From CAVQOB01 sp963714325 (GTDB lineage Bacteria; Pseudomonadota; Alphaproteobacteria; Rhizobiales; Hyphomicrobiaceae): DNA of 64,000 nt. Location: assembly GCA_963714325.1 (NCBI GenBank), contig CAVQOB010000010.1, forward strand, positions 248,001 to 312,000, given 5' to 3'. The translations under genes were made by a program, and so were the position numbers. Under the pieces are notes generated by a model. That model did not search any database and was not told where the DNA came from. It saw only the letters and a program-made list of their open reading frames with translations. Shown one piece after another: positions 35,665-44,100 of this stretch; the stretch's first letter is position 1; each line of letters begins with the position of its first letter.

Positions 35665-37410
35665 TCAGTAGATCACTGGCTCATCGGCGGGCTTGCCGAA
35701 GCTCGTCTCCAGGAAGTCGAAATCGCAGCCATCATTGGCTTGCTTGATGTGCTGTGAGAACATCCAGCCATAACCGCGCTCATAGCGCACGGGCGGCTTT
35801 ACCAACGCCGCGCGGCGCTTGGCGAGTTCGGCGTCGGAGACCTCGAGCCTGATCGTGCGCGCGGGCACATCGATCGTGATCTTGTCGCCGGTCTTGACCA
35901 GCGCCAGCGGGCCGCCGACGTAGGACTCCGGCGCGACGTGCAGAATGCAAGCGCCGTAACTCGTTCCACTCATGCGCGCGTCCGAAAGGCGGATCATGTC
36001 ACGCACACCCTGCTTCACGAGTTTGGTCGGGATCGGCAGCATGCCCCACTCGGGCATACCAGGGCCGCCCTGGGGCCCGGCGTTCCGCAGCACCAGGATA
36101 TCCATCTCGGTGACGTCGAGATTCGGATCGTCGGTCGCCTTCTTCAATGCGGGATAATCGTCGAAGACGATCGCGCGGCCGGTATGTCTGAGAAATTTCT
36201 CAGCACAGGCGCTCGGCTTGATGACGCAGCCATCGGGCGCGAGGTTGCCCTTCAGAACCGCGAGTGCGCCTTCCTTGTAAATGGCGTTGTCGAGCGTGCG
36301 AATGACATCGTCGTTATAGACCTTCGCGTCTTTGAGCGACGTGGCCCAATTCTCGCCCGACGCGTTGATTTGCTTCAAGTCGAGGAACGAGGTGAGCCGT
36401 GACATCAGCCCGAGCAGGCCGCCCGCGTAGTAGAAATCCTCCATCAGGTATGTATCACCGGACGGGCGGATGTTGGCGATGACCGGCACCTTTCGGCTCG
36501 CGGCGTCGAAGTCGGCAAGACCGATATCGTGGCCGGCACGTCGCGCCATCGCGAGCACGTGGATGACGGCGTTGGTCGAGCAGCCCATCGCCATCGCGAC
36601 ATTGATGGTATTCAAAAATGCGGCCTTGGTCATAATCTTGGCCGGTGTGAGGTCCTCCCAGACCATGTCAACGATGCGCCGGCCGGCGGCCGAGCACATG
36701 CGGACATGGCTTGAATCCGGCGCCGGGATCGACGACGCACCGGGCAGGCACAGGCCAAGCACGTCCGCCAACCCCGTCATGGTCGACGCCGTGCCCATGG
36801 TCATGCAGACACCAAAAGACCGGTTGAGGCCGGCCTGCATCTCGCCCCAATCCTTCTCCGTGATGTTACCGGCGCGCCGCTCGTCCCAGTATTTCCAGGC
36901 GTCCGAGCCTGAGCCAAGCGTCTTGCCCTGCCAGTTGCCTCTGAGCTGCGGACCAGCCGGAACGAATATCGCCGGCACACCAGCACTCGTCGCGCCGAGG
37001 ATCAGCCCCGGCGTGGTCTTGTCGCAACCGCCCATCAGCACAACGCCATCAACCGGCTGCGAGCGGATCAGTTCCTCCGTCTCCATCGCCAGAAAATTGC
37101 GATAGAGCATCGTCGTCGGCTTGACGGTGCTTTCCGAGAGTGAGATCGCCGGCAGCTCGACGGGAAAGCCACCGGCCATCAGCACGCCGCGCTTCACGTC
37201 CTCGACGCGCGTCTTGAAATGCGCGTGGCACTGGGCAAAGTCGGACCAGGTATTGATGATACCGATGACCGGCTTGCCCTGGAACTCCGTGTCCGCGTAT
37301 CCGATCTGATTCATCCGGCTGCGATGGCCGAACGAACGCAAGTCATCGGGCGCGAACCAGCGGGCGCTGCGCAACTGCTCTGGCGTCTTTTTTCTCTTGC
37401 TCATGCCCAT
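35665..37410 (-). CDS. IlvD/Edd-family dehydratase, sugar-acid type
   Basis: Iron-sulfur dehydratase of 581 residues. Cluster cysteines are seen in QCHAH, MGGCDKTTPG and GVCMTMGTASTM; the substrate loop GMPEWGMLPIP and DARMSGTSYGACILH are typical of arabonate/xylonate dehydratases rather than dihydroxyacid dehydratase IlvD. It starts MGMSKRKKTPEQLRSARWF; the second ATG at 37404 is equally possible. It lies 24 bases before the esterase gene. The substrate is not certain. Confidence 0.88.
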   Translation of the reverse strand: MGMSKRKKTPEQLRSARWFAPDDLRSFGHRSRMNQIGYADTEFQGKPVIGIINTWSDFAQCHAHFKTRVEDVKRGVLMAGGFPVELPAISLSESTVKPTTMLYRNFLAMETEELIRSQPVDGVVLMGGCDKTTPGLILGATSAGVPAIFVPAGPQLRGNWQGKTLGSGSDAWKYWDERRAGNITEKDWGEMQAGLNRSFGVCMTMGTASTMTGLADVLGLCLPGASSIPAPDSSHVRMCSAAGRRIVDMVWEDLTPAKIMTKAAFLNTINVAMAMGCSTNAVIHVLAMARRAGHDIGLADFDAASRKVPVIANIRPSGDTYLMEDFYYAGGLLGLMSRLTSFLDLKQINASGENWATSLKDAKVYNDDVIRTLDNAIYKEGALAVLKGNLAPDGCVIKPSACAEKFLRHTGRAIVFDDYPALKKATDDPNLDVTEMDILVLRNAGPQGGPGMPEWGMLPIPTKLVKQGVRDMIRLSDARMSGTSYGACILHVAPESYVGGPLALVKTGDKITIDVPARTIRLEVSDAELAKRRAALVKPPVRYERGYGWMFSQHIKQANDGCDFDFLETSFGKPADEPVIY

Positions 37411-37485
37411 CTCGTTACACTGGCCGATCTCGTTACCCTGAATGCCACCGCGCGACGCAATCCTGCCGGATACTCGGTCGCGCCA

Positions 37486-38460
37486 TCACTCCGGTTGAAT
37501 TCCGGCGTCCTTGACCACTTTGCCCCACTTCTCGACTTCGCCCTTGATCACGCCCGCGAACGTATCGGGTGTGCCGCCCTGAATCTGAATGCCGGCGCCG
37601 GTGAGTTTGGTTTTGACATCGTCCATCGCCAGCGCCGCATTGATCGCGGTGTTCAACTTCGCGACAATATCTTTTGGCGTGCCGGCGGGCGCCAGAATGC
37701 CGCCCCAGGTGCTGGCGTCGTAGCCCTTGAGGGCGGCTTCCGAAATCGTCGGCAGATCGGGGAAGACGTTCGATCGCCCTGATGTCGTCACGGCGACGCC
37801 GCGCACGGCCCCTGACTTCACATGGCCTTGAATTGCCGAGACGGTGTCGAAGATCATCATCGTGCGCCCGCCGATCAGGTCGGGATGTGCTGCCGAGGAG
37901 CCCTTGTAGGGTACATGCAGCATCTTGGTGCCGCTCATCGCCATGAACAATTCGGCCGCCATATGCAGCGAGCTGCCCGGACCGCTCGAGGCATAATTGG
38001 CTTTGTCGGGATTGGCTTTGATCCAGGCAATCAACTCTGGAACCGACTTGGCGGGAACCGAGGGATGCACCGCCAGCAGTAGTGGCACCACATGCGTGTA
38101 GACCACCGGCTCGAAATCCTTCACCGGATCATAGGGCAGCGTCTTGTACATGTGCTTGTTGGTGGCGTGGCTCGAAGCGACGATCACCAGCGTGTAGCCA
38201 TCGGGCGCGCTTTTCGCGACGAAATCGGTGCCGAGGTTGTTGGCCGCACCCGGCTTGTTCTCGATCACCACCGGCTGGCCCAGCGAAGCCGTCAACTTGT
38301 CACCGACCAGCCGCGCGATGATATCAATCGCCCCGCCCGGCGTCGCCGGCACTACGATCTTAATGGCTTTCGACGGATAGGTCTGCGCCGCAGCGGGCTG
38401 AACCGCCGCGAACAAACTGCACGCAACTATGGTGCACTTCATAAGTGTTGTCAGTGTCAT
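37486..38460 (-). CDS. Bug/TctC-type periplasmic binding protein of a tripartite tricarboxylate transporter
   Basis: Captures a carboxylic acid in the periplasm. The 324-residue precursor has a Sec signal ending VQPAAA before QTYPSKAIK. The Bug pattern is clear: IVVPATPGGAIDIIARLVGD, IENKPGAANNLGTDFVAKS, NYASSGPGSSLHMAAELF and HVPYKGSSAAHPDLIGG. It lies next to its own TctA and TctB genes (33 bases from tctA), so the transporter is complete. Confidence 0.92.
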   Translation of the reverse strand: MTLTTLMKCTIVACSLFAAVQPAAAQTYPSKAIKIVVPATPGGAIDIIARLVGDKLTASLGQPVVIENKPGAANNLGTDFVAKSAPDGYTLVIVASSHATNKHMYKTLPYDPVKDFEPVVYTHVVPLLLAVHPSVPAKSVPELIAWIKANPDKANYASSGPGSSLHMAAELFMAMSGTKMLHVPYKGSSAAHPDLIGGRTMMIFDTVSAIQGHVKSGAVRGVAVTTSGRSNVFPDLPTISEAALKGYDASTWGGILAPAGTPKDIVAKLNTAINAALAMDDVKTKLTGAGIQIQGGTPDTFAGVIKGEVEKWGKVVKDAGIQPE

Positions 38461-38493
38461 CGGTCGTCTCCTCAGTATTGGCGTCGGCTTCGA

Positions 38494-39999
38494 TCAGCTT
38501 TCCTTGAAGGCTTCTTCGCGCGTCTTTCCAAACGTTGGCAATAGCACCAGCACCAACAGACACGCCGCCAGCGCCAACATGACAGCGCTGATGGGCCGCG
38601 TCACCAGGACGGTTGCATCGCCCTTGGCAATGAGCAACGCGCGGCGCAGATACTCCTCCATCATTGGCCCAAGAATGAAGCCGAGCAGCATCGGCGCCGG
38701 CTCGCAATCGAGCTTTTTGAAGACGTAGCCGAGCAGTCCGAACACCACCATCAGATAGACGTCGAAGACCGTATTCGACAGCGAATAGACGCCGATCGCG
38801 CAGAACACCAGGATCATCGGATAGAGCAGGTGATAGGGCACGGAAATCATCTTCACCCACAACCCGATCAGCGGCAGATTGAGCACCAGCAACATTGCGT
38901 TGCCGATCCACATCGACGCGATCAGCCCCCAGAAAAGCTGGGGTTGCTCGGTCATGACGGCGGGGCCCGGTTGAATGCCCTGAATGATCATCGCGCCGAT
39001 CATCAGCGCCATCACCGGATTCGATGGAATGCCGAGCGTCAGCATGGGAATGAACGACATCTGCGCGCCGGCATTGTTGGCGGCTTCGGGCCCGGCAACG
39101 CCTTCGATCGCACCCTTGCCGATTTCGTGGCGATACTTCGAAGCCTTCTTTTCCAGCGCATAGGCACTGAATGACGCCAATGCCGCGCCGCCACCGGGAA
39201 GAATACCCAGCATCGATCCGATCGTTGTGCCCCGCAAGATCGGCGCGACCATCCGGCGCCAGTCCTCAGGGGTCGGCATCAAGCCGGTGACTTTCGAAAT
39301 ACTGACGTCGCGCGTGCCTTCGCCTTCCAGGTTGGCGATGATCTCGCCGACGCCGAACATGCCCATGGCGACGATGACGAATCCAATCCCGTCGGCGAGC
39401 TCAGGCAACCCAAGCGTATAGCGCTGCGCGCCAGAGTTGACGTCGGTGCCGACAATGCCGAGCAGCAGGCCAAGAACAATCATCGCCAGCGCATGCAATA
39501 TCGAGCCATTAGCGAGCACGATGGAGGCGACCAGTCCGAGCACCATCAGCGAGAAATATTCAGCCGGTCCGAACTTGAGCGCGACCGCTGCAAGCGGCGG
39601 GGCAAACAACGCAATCAGCAATGTACATACTGTTCCGGCGAAGAACGAGGCGATCGCCGCGGTTGCGAGCGCACGTCCGGCCTTGCCCTGCCGCGCCATC
39701 TTGTAGCCGTCCAGTGCGGTGACAACCGATGATGTCTCGCCGGGCAAATTCACGAGGATCGCCGTCGTCGACCCGCCATACTGCGCGCCATAGAAGATGC
39801 CGGCCAGCATGATCAGCGACGAGACCGGCGCCAATCCGAAGGTCGCCGGCAGCAGCATCGCGATAGTCGCCGCTGGTCCAAGGCCCGGCAGCACGCCGAT
39901 CGCCGTTCCCAAAAACACGCCGACCAGGCACCACCACAGATTGATCGGGCTCGCCGCGACCTGCAGTCCCATCCAGAGATTGGCGAAAATATCGATCAT
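38494..39999 (-). CDS. tctA: TctA-type large membrane subunit of a tripartite tricarboxylate transporter
   Basis: Inner-membrane permease of 501 residues with about 11-12 hydrophobic segments. Family motifs GVLPGLGPAATIAMLLPATF, YGAQYGGSTTAILVNLPGE and GILPGGGAALASFSAYALEK are intact. The start at 39999 (MIDIFANLWMGLQVA) is preferred over longer readings because it follows GAGG and the tctB stop by 10 bases. Couples uptake to a proton or sodium gradient. Confidence 0.93.
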   Translation of the reverse strand: MIDIFANLWMGLQVAASPINLWWCLVGVFLGTAIGVLPGLGPAATIAMLLPATFGLAPVSSLIMLAGIFYGAQYGGSTTAILVNLPGETSSVVTALDGYKMARQGKAGRALATAAIASFFAGTVCTLLIALFAPPLAAVALKFGPAEYFSLMVLGLVASIVLANGSILHALAMIVLGLLLGIVGTDVNSGAQRYTLGLPELADGIGFVIVAMGMFGVGEIIANLEGEGTRDVSISKVTGLMPTPEDWRRMVAPILRGTTIGSMLGILPGGGAALASFSAYALEKKASKYRHEIGKGAIEGVAGPEAANNAGAQMSFIPMLTLGIPSNPVMALMIGAMIIQGIQPGPAVMTEQPQLFWGLIASMWIGNAMLLVLNLPLIGLWVKMISVPYHLLYPMILVFCAIGVYSLSNTVFDVYLMVVFGLLGYVFKKLDCEPAPMLLGFILGPMMEEYLRRALLIAKGDATVLVTRPISAVMLALAACLLVLVLLPTFGKTREEAFKES

Positions 40000-40009
40000 G
40001 ATGACTGCC

Positions 40010-40525
40010 TCAGCGGAGCCACGGCAGCAGCGGACCAAGCGTTGGCTCGAGCCAGCGACCAATCAGCGGCATCGGCACGCCGAGCCCCTTCACAAATACT
40101 ACGGCGCAAAAAGCGACAAGCGCGAATAGACCGGCTGTCGCCATCCAATCGAACGTAAACTCCCGGCTTGCAGCGGCGCTGACCAGACACAACGCCAACA
40201 AGGCGGCAAGCAACCCGAGCGGCTGCAATAGAACCCCGAACAGCGCGCAGCCCAAGAGAATAAGCAGCATCGGCTTGATGGCAACCGCAGTGATCGGTTC
40301 ACCCGTCGACACAAAACTACGGACTAGCGAGAGGGCGCCAAGCCCGATCAGCAACCATGCAAGTACCTTCGGAAAGTACCCCGGCCCCATGCGACCGGCA
40401 GTCCCCATCCTGTAGTCGGCACCGATCCACAAGGCCGCGACGCCGAAGGCGATATAGATGAGGCCCGCCCAGAAGTCCTTCGGCGCGCGGATACGTTGAC
40501 TGAACACCCTTGATCCCCTCGTCAC
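40010..40525 (-). CDS. tctB: TctB-type small membrane subunit of a tripartite tricarboxylate transporter
   Basis: A 171-residue protein with four hydrophobic segments. FWAGLIYIAFGVAALWIGAD and YRMGTAGRMGPGYFP (the conserved small-subunit block) are present. It is the first gene of the operon tctB-tctA-tctC-dehydratase-esterase-aldolase, on the minus strand. The promoter must lie within the 226 bases before 40752, where no clear boxes were found. Confidence 0.88.
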   Translation of the reverse strand: MTRGSRVFSQRIRAPKDFWAGLIYIAFGVAALWIGADYRMGTAGRMGPGYFPKVLAWLLIGLGALSLVRSFVSTGEPITAVAIKPMLLILLGCALFGVLLQPLGLLAALLALCLVSAAASREFTFDWMATAGLFALVAFCAVVFVKGLGVPMPLIGRWLEPTLGPLLPWLR

Positions 40526-40751
40526 GTCAGCGAGAAACGCCCGATCATCGGCCAGACGTCACCGAACCGATCGCGGCCCATCCTATACCGGACAGTCCAC
40601 CCGCCACCTGCCAAAATGTCAATCAGATGCTTTGCCAACCGGGTCGAGTATTCCTATCGTGACCCGACAACGCCACTGGCCGGCGGGTAATCACTGTGCA
40701 AGAGTGACGCCTCATGCTTCCTGGATCGAGCGGCCGAGTGCCAGCCCCGCC

Positions 40752-41363
40752 ATGCGGATCATCAACACAGCTGAGCTCCCGCGCAGTCCCTGGAAAAACG
40801 GTGGCGGCGAGACGATCGAGATCGCCGTCCACCCGGCTGGCGCCGGGCTCGATAATTTCGCTTGGCGCCTCAGCATGGCGACCGTCGCCGCCGATGGACC
40901 TTTCTCTATTTTCCCCGGCATCGACCGGACGCTCGCGATCCTAGATGGCGACGGCATGCGACTGGTGATCGCTGATCGCCCTGCCATCACGCTGGACACA
41001 AACTCGCCGCCGCTGGCGTTTGCCGCCGATCAACCGGCGACGGCCACGTTGATCGGCGGCGCCGTGACCGACCTGAACGTGATGAGCCGGCGCGACCGGG
41101 TGGCACATACTGTCGAACGGCTGCCACTGGACGGGTCCACGTCAGTGCATGCGGCCGGCTCCGTCACCGCAATTTTCTGCCAGACCGGGGGCATCATCAT
41201 CGCGCTGTCCGGCACAACCGCCGCGCTGCGACCCAAAGTCTGCGCGCTCTTCACTCCCAGCGACGGCCCGTGCGTCCTCAGTTGTCATGCGCCGGCCAGC
41301 GCCGTTGTGATCCGGATCAGTGCGCTGCCGCCAGCAGCGCTTCTGCGCGAATCTCCTCGGTAA
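40752..41363 (+). CDS. HutD/Ves-family protein
   Basis: Cupin-like protein of 203 residues starting MRIINTAELPRSPWKNGGGE, with the family block PWKNGGGETIEIAVHP and FAWRLSMATVAADGPFSIFP. HutD often goes with histidine utilisation genes, but none are here. The function is not firmly known. Its 3' end overlaps the end of the convergent ABC ATPase gene by 47 bases. Confidence 0.85.
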   Translation: MRIINTAELPRSPWKNGGGETIEIAVHPAGAGLDNFAWRLSMATVAADGPFSIFPGIDRTLAILDGDGMRLVIADRPAITLDTNSPPLAFAADQPATATLIGGAVTDLNVMSRRDRVAHTVERLPLDGSTSVHAAGSVTAIFCQTGGIIIALSGTTAALRPKVCALFTPSDGPCVLSCHAPASAVVIRISALPPAALLRESPR

Positions 41364-42105
41364 GCCGCGCCTTCAATGCCGAGAATTCGGGTGATGTCTT
41401 AATCGTGTAATGGCGCGGATATGGGAGGTCCACTTTGATATCGGCCTTGATCCGGCCGGGCCGGGCACTCATGACGACGACGCGCGAAGCAATGAACACG
41501 GCTTCCTCAATGTCGTGCGTGACGAACAGCACCGTCTTGCGTTCCCGCTCCCAGATGCCGAGCAGCAACTCCTGCATCAATCCGCGCGTCTGATTGTCGA
41601 GCGCGCCAAACGGCTCATCGAGCAACAGGATTTCCGGATCATTGGCGAGCGCGCGCGCAATAGCGGTACGTTGCTGCATGCCGCCCGACAGCTGCTTCGG
41701 CCAGTGTTTCTCGAAACCTTTGAGCCCGACCTTATCGATATAACCGGCGACGATCTCGCGCTGCTGGGCATCGGAGATCCCCTTCTGCCGCAAGCCAAAA
41801 GCGATGTTTTCCGCCACCGTCAGCCAGGGAAACAGCGTGTAGCTCTGAAATACCATGCCGCGATCCGGCCCCGGTCGCGTCACCGGCCGGCCATTGAGCA
41901 GCACCTCGCCGGCACTGGGTCGATCAAGCCCCGCAACGATCCGCAGCAACGTCGACTTGCCACAGCCCGACGGTCCGAGAATGGTGATGAAATCATTCTT
42001 CTCGACAGCGAGGTTGGTCGGCTCCAATGCCCGCGTCGGCGGACCACCATGCTGGCCTGGGAAAACGCGCGAAACGCCGGCAATGCTCAGCTGGCCGGCG
42101 GTCAT
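41317..42105 (-). CDS. ATP-binding protein of a NitT/TauT (SsuB-like) ABC importer
   Basis: A 262-residue ATPase. Walker A GPSGCGKST, signature LSGGMQQR, Walker B ILLLDEPFGALD and the H-loop VTHDIEEAV are all intact. The ATG at 42105 overlaps the permease stop as ATGA; a longer frame lies within the permease gene. It energises uptake of an oxyanion, sulfonate, pyrimidine or similar compound. Confidence 0.9.
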   Translation of the reverse strand: MTAGQLSIAGVSRVFPGQHGGPPTRALEPTNLAVEKNDFITILGPSGCGKSTLLRIVAGLDRPSAGEVLLNGRPVTRPGPDRGMVFQSYTLFPWLTVAENIAFGLRQKGISDAQQREIVAGYIDKVGLKGFEKHWPKQLSGGMQQRTAIARALANDPEILLLDEPFGALDNQTRGLMQELLLGIWERERKTVLFVTHDIEEAVFIASRVVVMSARPGRIKADIKVDLPYPRHYTIKTSPEFSALKARLTEEIRAEALLAAAH

Positions 42106-42908
42106 GCGAGCCTCCACGGGAACAACCAGCGGTTCAACCACTTGAACGCAAAGTCCGAGATAAGCCCGATCAATCCGATCACGATGATCCCGAAGATCAT
42201 TTGCCCCGTCGCCATCAGCGCCTGACTGTCGATGATCATATGGCCGATACCGCTTGACGAGCCGATCAGCTCGGCAACGATGACATAGGTCCACGCCCAC
42301 CCGAGCACTAATCGTAACGTCTCGGCGATGTCCGGCGCATTCATCGGGATCAGCACGCGGCGAACAACGCCACCATCACCGGCGCCGAGCGTGTAGGCTG
42401 CTTCGACCAGATCGCGGCGTGTCTGGCCGACTGTCGTCGCCACCATCAGGATGATCTGGAACACCGAGCCGATGAAGATCACCAGCAGCTTTTGCGTTTC
42501 ACCTAATCCAGCCCAAAGGATCAGCAACGGCAGGAAAGCCGACGCCGGCAGGTAGCGCGCGAACGACACGAACGGCTCGAAAAACGCCTCGATCGGCTTA
42601 TAGGCGCCCATCAGAACGCCAATCGGCACGGCGACGATGGCCGCCAAAATAAACCCGCCGACCACCCGCCAGACCGTCATGGCGATATCGCCGGCAAAAC
42701 CGAATTTGGTCAGCAGTGTCCAGCCGTCGCCCAACATGGTGATCGGGTCGGCCAAAAATATCTTCGGAATGAACCCGCCAAGTGTCGCGATGGCCCATGC
42801 TGCGAAGAACACGATAAAGAACGCGATCCCAAGGACCACGCGTGATGTCTGCGAAACCGGTTCAAGTGGGCGCACGCTCAAGTCCTTGGATGGCGCCGCA
42901 TGGCACAC
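42102..42908 (-). CDS. Permease of a NitT/TauT-type ABC importer
   Basis: Inner-membrane protein of 268 residues with six hydrophobic segments and the coupling (EAA-like) loop DLVEAAYTLGAGDGGVVRRVLIP. The start is uncertain: GTG at 42908 is the first, and the family pattern begins about 20 residues later (TSRVVLGIAFFIVFFAAW). It lies between the binding-protein gene (81-base gap with a hairpin) and the ATPase gene. Confidence 0.87.
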   Translation of the reverse strand: MCHAAPSKDLSVRPLEPVSQTSRVVLGIAFFIVFFAAWAIATLGGFIPKIFLADPITMLGDGWTLLTKFGFAGDIAMTVWRVVGGFILAAIVAVPIGVLMGAYKPIEAFFEPFVSFARYLPASAFLPLLILWAGLGETQKLLVIFIGSVFQIILMVATTVGQTRRDLVEAAYTLGAGDGGVVRRVLIPMNAPDIAETLRLVLGWAWTYVIVAELIGSSSGIGHMIIDSQALMATGQMIFGIIVIGLIGLISDFAFKWLNRWLFPWRLA

Positions 42909-42915
42909 ATACGTT

Positions 42916-42939
42916 CACCCCGGCATGACGGCCGGGGTG
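42916..42939 (-). promoter_or_regulatory. Hairpin between the binding-protein and permease genes
   Basis: CACCCCGG and CCGGGGTG pair perfectly over eight bases around an eight-base loop. It lies 50 bases after the binding-protein stop and just before the permease gene. Without a T-run it is more likely an mRNA-stabilising or attenuating stem that keeps the binding protein in excess, as in many ABC operons. Confidence 0.5.
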
Positions 42940-42989
42940 CGACGGGTGGAACGAGTGTGCCATTGCTGGATAAGGCAATCGCGGACGGC

Positions 42990-43949
42990 CTACTGAATGA
43001 AGCGGGTATCGGCGAGCGCGCCCATATCCGGCTTCTGCTTGATGATCCCGAGTTCGAGCAGCAGATCCGCCGCTTCACCCGAGAACTTGGCGTGTTCGCC
43101 GGCAAAGAACGCTTTGTTCGCCGCCCGATCCTGCCAGCGCAGATACTTCGACGATTCGGCGAACTTCTCGCCGGTCTGCTTGATGTCGGAGCCCATGATC
43201 TCGTTCGACTTGGCGGGGTCCTTGGCAATCATCTCAAGCGCTTCAAAGTAGCTGTCGGCGATGGCCTTCACCGCCTTCTCGTTGGCACCGATGAACGCCG
43301 GTGTGCAGCCGAAGGTATCCATCACCATCGGATAGTCGAGCGTCGTCGCGATGATCTTGCCGGCTTGCGGGGCGGCCCGCACCGCCGACAAATACGGCTC
43401 ATAAGTCATCGCAACATCGTTCTGGCCGGCAATGAAGGCTTGCGCCGCCGCTGCCGGCTCCATGTTGACAATTGTTACGTCCTTCACCGAGAGGCCGTTC
43501 TTCTTCAAGAACCACGCCAGCGTGAAATAGGGCGCTGTACCCGGTGCCGATGCCGCGACGGTCTTGCCTTTGATATCGGCAATTTTCGCTATGCCATTGC
43601 GAACGACCATACCGTCGGCGCCGTAGCTCTTGTCGAGTTGGAACAGCTGCTTGGTGGCGACGCCATTGGCGTTCCATGCGACCCACGTTTCGACGGTCGT
43701 CGCCGCGCACTGGATATCGCCGGATTGAATGGCGAGGTGGCGCGACGCCTGCGGAATTTTCTTGATCGTAACGTCCAAGCCGTTCTTCTTGAATATGCCG
43801 GCTTCCTTGGCGAGCGTCAGCGGCGCGAACCCGGTCCAGCCGGAAATGCCGATCGCGACTTTTGTTTCCTGTGCTTGCACCGCGACCGGCGACAGCGCGA
43901 GCATCGCTGCGACACAGACCGCACCTACAACGATTCTCGTGGTCAACAT
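42990..43949 (-). CDS. Periplasmic binding protein of a NitT/TauT-type ABC importer
   Basis: A 319-residue precursor with a Sec signal (MLTTRIVVGAVCVAAMLALS ... VQA) and mature start QETKVAIGISGWTGFAPLTL, as in the SsuA/TauA family. GGGAGAG precedes the ATG at 43949. It keeps the pattern FLKKNGLSVKDVTIVNMEPA. The ligand is unknown. First gene of the transporter operon, 151 bases downstream of trpB on the same strand. Confidence 0.9.
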   Translation of the reverse strand: MLTTRIVVGAVCVAAMLALSPVAVQAQETKVAIGISGWTGFAPLTLAKEAGIFKKNGLDVTIKKIPQASRHLAIQSGDIQCAATTVETWVAWNANGVATKQLFQLDKSYGADGMVVRNGIAKIADIKGKTVAASAPGTAPYFTLAWFLKKNGLSVKDVTIVNMEPAAAAQAFIAGQNDVAMTYEPYLSAVRAAPQAGKIIATTLDYPMVMDTFGCTPAFIGANEKAVKAIADSYFEALEMIAKDPAKSNEIMGSDIKQTGEKFAESSKYLRWQDRAANKAFFAGEHAKFSGEAADLLLELGIIKQKPDMGALADTRFIQ

Positions 43950-44100
43950 CGTTTCTCTCCCGTGATTGGTTCTCAGCAGTGCCGGCTCGTTGGCCGAGCC
44001 TAATCGCCGCCAGCGGACCGCGCCTGCCTTCACGCGGAAAACTGACCATGGCGCATGCGGCAAGTCAATCATTGTGCGCAACCGCAATTGCGCCGCGCGC

